In this document: in pieces, positions 14,518 through 15,820 of the stretch
Layout of the letters: each line of letters opens with the position of its first letter
How positions within the stretch are numbered: position 1 is the stretch's first letter
Source of the DNA: Hungatella sp. UBA3048
GTDB taxonomy: Bacteria; Bacillota; Clostridia; Lachnospirales; Lachnospiraceae
DNA: 15,820 bases
Assembly (NCBI GenBank): GCA_002367105.1
Contig: DFCS01000050.1
Location: forward strand, 143,873-159,692
Reading direction: 5' to 3'
Position numbers and translations under genes: made by a program
The notes under the pieces: model-generated
The model's database searches: none
Told to the model about the DNA's origin: nothing
Seen by the model: only the letters and a program-made list of their open reading frames with translations

Positions 14518-14544
14518 GCCTGCTTAAAATGCAGAGATATCTTG

Positions 14545-14595
14545 AATCGCCAAAAGCATCAGAATAGAATATTTTGACGCTTTCGGCGATTTATT
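14545..14595 (+). terminator. Long imperfect hairpin after pta, probable terminator
   Basis: AATCGCC (14545-14551) pairs with GGCGATT (14585-14591). The stem continues inward through AAAGC, TCA and AATA segments interrupted by single mismatches, to a small loop. The tail TTTATTAG is T-poor for a terminator. The rest of the 252-base gap (14518-14769) contains no gene I can support. Confidence 0.5.
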
Positions 14596-14769
14596 AGTTG
14601 AAAAAGTATTACCTGATATAGCGGGAGATACCTATGACGATGCACATTGCCTCGGATAACAAGGCGGCAAGAATAATCAACTCATAGCTCCAATACTATT
14701 ATATAGATCATGATAAATATATCCGGACTACTGGAAGCATCAGCATGGAATGAACAGGGGGGGGCTTGT

Positions 14770-15189
14770 TTGTTAAAAAAAGTTATATATGCTTGTATTG
14801 GAATCGCTGCCATGGCCCTGGGAGCTATGGGAACGGTGGTGCCTGGCCTGCCTGCCACACCGTTCTTTCTGTTGGCCTTGCTCTGTTTTACAAAAGGTTC
14901 TGATAAACTTAATTGCTGGTTCAGAGGCACTGGCCTGTATGCAAAATATGTGAAAAGTTATGAATACGACCGGTCAATGACAAGAAAGCAGAAGCTTACC
15001 ATTCAGGCAGCCGCAGGATTGATGATGCTTATCTCCTTTATAATGGTTGGAAATCTGGCCATACGTCTGCTTCTTATCGGAGCCTTTATTCTGCATAATT
15101 ATGTTTTTATCTTTGTTATTAAAACGCGTCAGACAGGCAGAAGCGAAACGACCATGAAGGGAGAGGTTGATGACAAATATGAATTATGA
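14770..15189 (+). CDS. DUF454 (YbaN-like) small inner-membrane protein
   Basis: From the TTG at 14770 the product is about 139 residues and begins like other DUF454 proteins (first residue Met, then LKKVIYACIGIAAMALGAMG). The conserved GTVVPGLPATPFFLLALLCF and the downstream SYEYDR region are clear. Two or three membrane helices are predicted (about 5-45 and 77-113). An ATG at 14710 gives a 20-residue extension but lacks a ribosome binding site and does not resemble the family. The TTG has a run of eight G residues (14757-14764) five bases upstream that could act as Shine-Dalgarno sequence. The function of the family is unknown. It overlaps the next gene by 20 bases, suggesting a two-gene unit. 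Confidence 0.85.
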   Translation: MLKKVIYACIGIAAMALGAMGTVVPGLPATPFFLLALLCFTKGSDKLNCWFRGTGLYAKYVKSYEYDRSMTRKQKLTIQAAAGLMMLISFIMVGNLAIRLLLIGAFILHNYVFIFVIKTRQTGRSETTMKGEVDDKYEL

Positions 15190-15469
15190 TGGAATTCTTA
15201 TCGGTATCGGAACATTTCTTATCATCGGATTATTACATTCGGTTGTTATCAAGGCAGAATATTACTTTAGCAGCAGAATCTGGCCGGTATTTCTAATAGG
15301 GGGAATCTTGTGTATCGGCTTCTCTCTTGCATGCGCTAAGATAGTATCATCCGCACTTTTGGCAGTTTTGGGCTTCTCGCTTTTATGGAGTATAAAGGAG
15401 CTTAAAGAGCAGAAAGAAAGGGTAGAAAAGGGCTGGTTTCCCAGGAATCCAAAAAGAAAATGGGAATGA
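15170..15469 (+). CDS. DUF4491 family small membrane protein
   Basis: A 99-residue protein with three hydrophobic helices (about 6-25, 35-52 and 54-70) and a conserved polar tail SIKELKEQKERVEKGWFPRN followed by PKRK. This tail and the early GLLHSVVIKAEYYF segment identify the DUF4491 family of Firmicutes and Bacteroidetes. The function is unknown. ATG 15170 is preferred because GGGAG lies six bases upstream; ATG 15179 is a shorter alternative. The start lies inside the end of the DUF454 gene, so coupled translation is likely. A bidirectional terminator follows. Confidence 0.9.
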   Translation: MTNMNYDGILIGIGTFLIIGLLHSVVIKAEYYFSSRIWPVFLIGGILCIGFSLACAKIVSSALLAVLGFSLLWSIKELKEQKERVEKGWFPRNPKRKWE

Positions 15470-15474
15470 CAAAC

Positions 15475-15503
15475 AAAAAACGATCCATATAGGATCGCTT
15501 TTT
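15475..15503. terminator. Bidirectional intrinsic terminator between convergent genes
   Basis: CGATCC (15481-15486) pairs with GGATCG (15492-15497) around ATATA. Six A residues precede the stem (15475-15480) and CTTTTT follows it. Read either way the stem is followed by a T run, so it can end both the DUF4491 transcript and the minus-strand gene at the window edge. Confidence 0.8.
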
Positions 15504-15523
15504 GAGTTGCGGAGAAATGGACG

Positions 15524-15820
15524 TCAGGTGCAAGAAAACATATCGATTCGGTTTAGTGATATTCCGGTATATGACCAACCAAACCTTCGGTCCCAACGGA
15601 ACCCTACGACGGTATTTGCCCAGATCTGAACTGGGAAAAACCAAAACTCCAATCCGTTGCTTAACCATACATAAGTAAATCGTCCAATGCAATTTCTCAT
15701 GGACCCAGGATTGACAAATCTGACTCCAGGACTTGGAGGACCAGGTCTTCGGGGAACGCCGGATGGTGGAGGCCCCATAGGTACAGGACCGCCGCCTCCT
15801 GGTGGTCTGCCAGCAGGTGG
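15524..15820 (-). CDS. Pro/Gly-rich protein with aromatic C-terminal domain, 5' end outside the window
   Basis: The frame is open from the window edge to TGA at 15524-15526, giving the last 98 residues. The first 38 or so are Pro/Gly/Arg-rich (PPAGRPPGGGGPVPMGPPPS). The C-terminal 55 form a compact aromatic-rich block beginning NPGSMRNCIGRFTYVWLSNG and containing FWFFPV, GFRWD, WSYTGI and LNRIDMFSC. I recall similar small clostridial proteins with a low-complexity Pro/Gly N-terminus and a Cys-bounded Trp/Tyr/Phe-rich end; databases give them no firm function, and labels such as 'transporter' are unsupported. Paired cysteines at both ends of the block (C near 15685 and near 15532) could form a disulfide. 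A start codon inside the window (ATG 15778) lies within the repeat-like region and is unlikely to be the true start. Confidence 0.7.
   Translation of the reverse strand, partial: PPAGRPPGGGGPVPMGPPPSGVPRRPGPPSPGVRFVNPGSMRNCIGRFTYVWLSNGLEFWFFPVQIWANTVVGFRWDRRFGWSYTGISLNRIDMFSCT

Noticed and set aside
14634..14687. 17-codon frame MTMHIASDNKAARIINS after GGGAG
   Set aside because: The ribosome binding site is fair, but length, lack of context and an unconvincing product make chance more likely.

Overview
The window looks like a chromosomal segment from an anaerobic Firmicute, most likely a Lachnospiraceae/Clostridium cluster XIVa bacterium close to Lacrimispora. This is inferred from strong AGGAGG-type ribosome binding sites, moderate base composition, a chorismate mutase-shikimate kinase fusion, a bacteriohemerythrin next to a CheX-like protein, and DUF4491 and DUF454 membrane proteins. 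No rRNA, tRNA, insertion sequence, phage gene or CRISPR array was seen.

Layout. Positions 1-1809 hold a structured leader and a methyl-accepting chemotaxis protein. A GyrI-like ligand-binding protein (minus strand, 1846-2478) converges on it. A chorismate mutase-shikimate kinase fusion starts at 2704. It is followed by a promoter plus attenuator-like hairpin (3483-3578) and an overlapping hemerythrin/CheX pair (3598-4462) that ends at a strong terminator.

The core, 4602-13418, is a metal-handling (very probably copper) locus. It begins with a 625-residue fusion: a cytosolic HMA domain, a seven-helix TauE/SafE (UreH/DsbD-like) membrane core, and two extracytoplasmic cupredoxin-like domains ending in a double cysteine. 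Next come a 31-residue membrane microprotein and an FtrD-like (DUF2318) cysteine-rich lipoprotein. A convergent HxlR-family repressor gene follows, whose promoter overlaps that of the divergent Cu(I) ATPase gene copA. After copA are an unrecognised secreted or anchored 240-residue protein, the chaperone copZ, a terminator-like hairpin, and an OmpR-type response regulator/histidine kinase pair. Together these could sense, chaperone and export copper. The first three genes may form an extracytoplasmic metal-binding or electron-transfer module; that role is inference.

The right flank carries an orphan phosphate acetyltransferase gene (pta, with no ackA in the window), a non-coding stretch with a long imperfect hairpin, two overlapping small membrane-protein genes (DUF454, DUF4491), a bidirectional terminator, and the 3' part of a minus-strand gene for a Pro/Gly-rich protein with an aromatic, cysteine-bounded C-terminal domain that runs off the window end.

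The most unusual content is the HMA-TauE/SafE-double-cupredoxin fusion with its microprotein and FtrD-like partner, the unknown protein between copA and copZ, and the overlapping hxlR/copA promoters.
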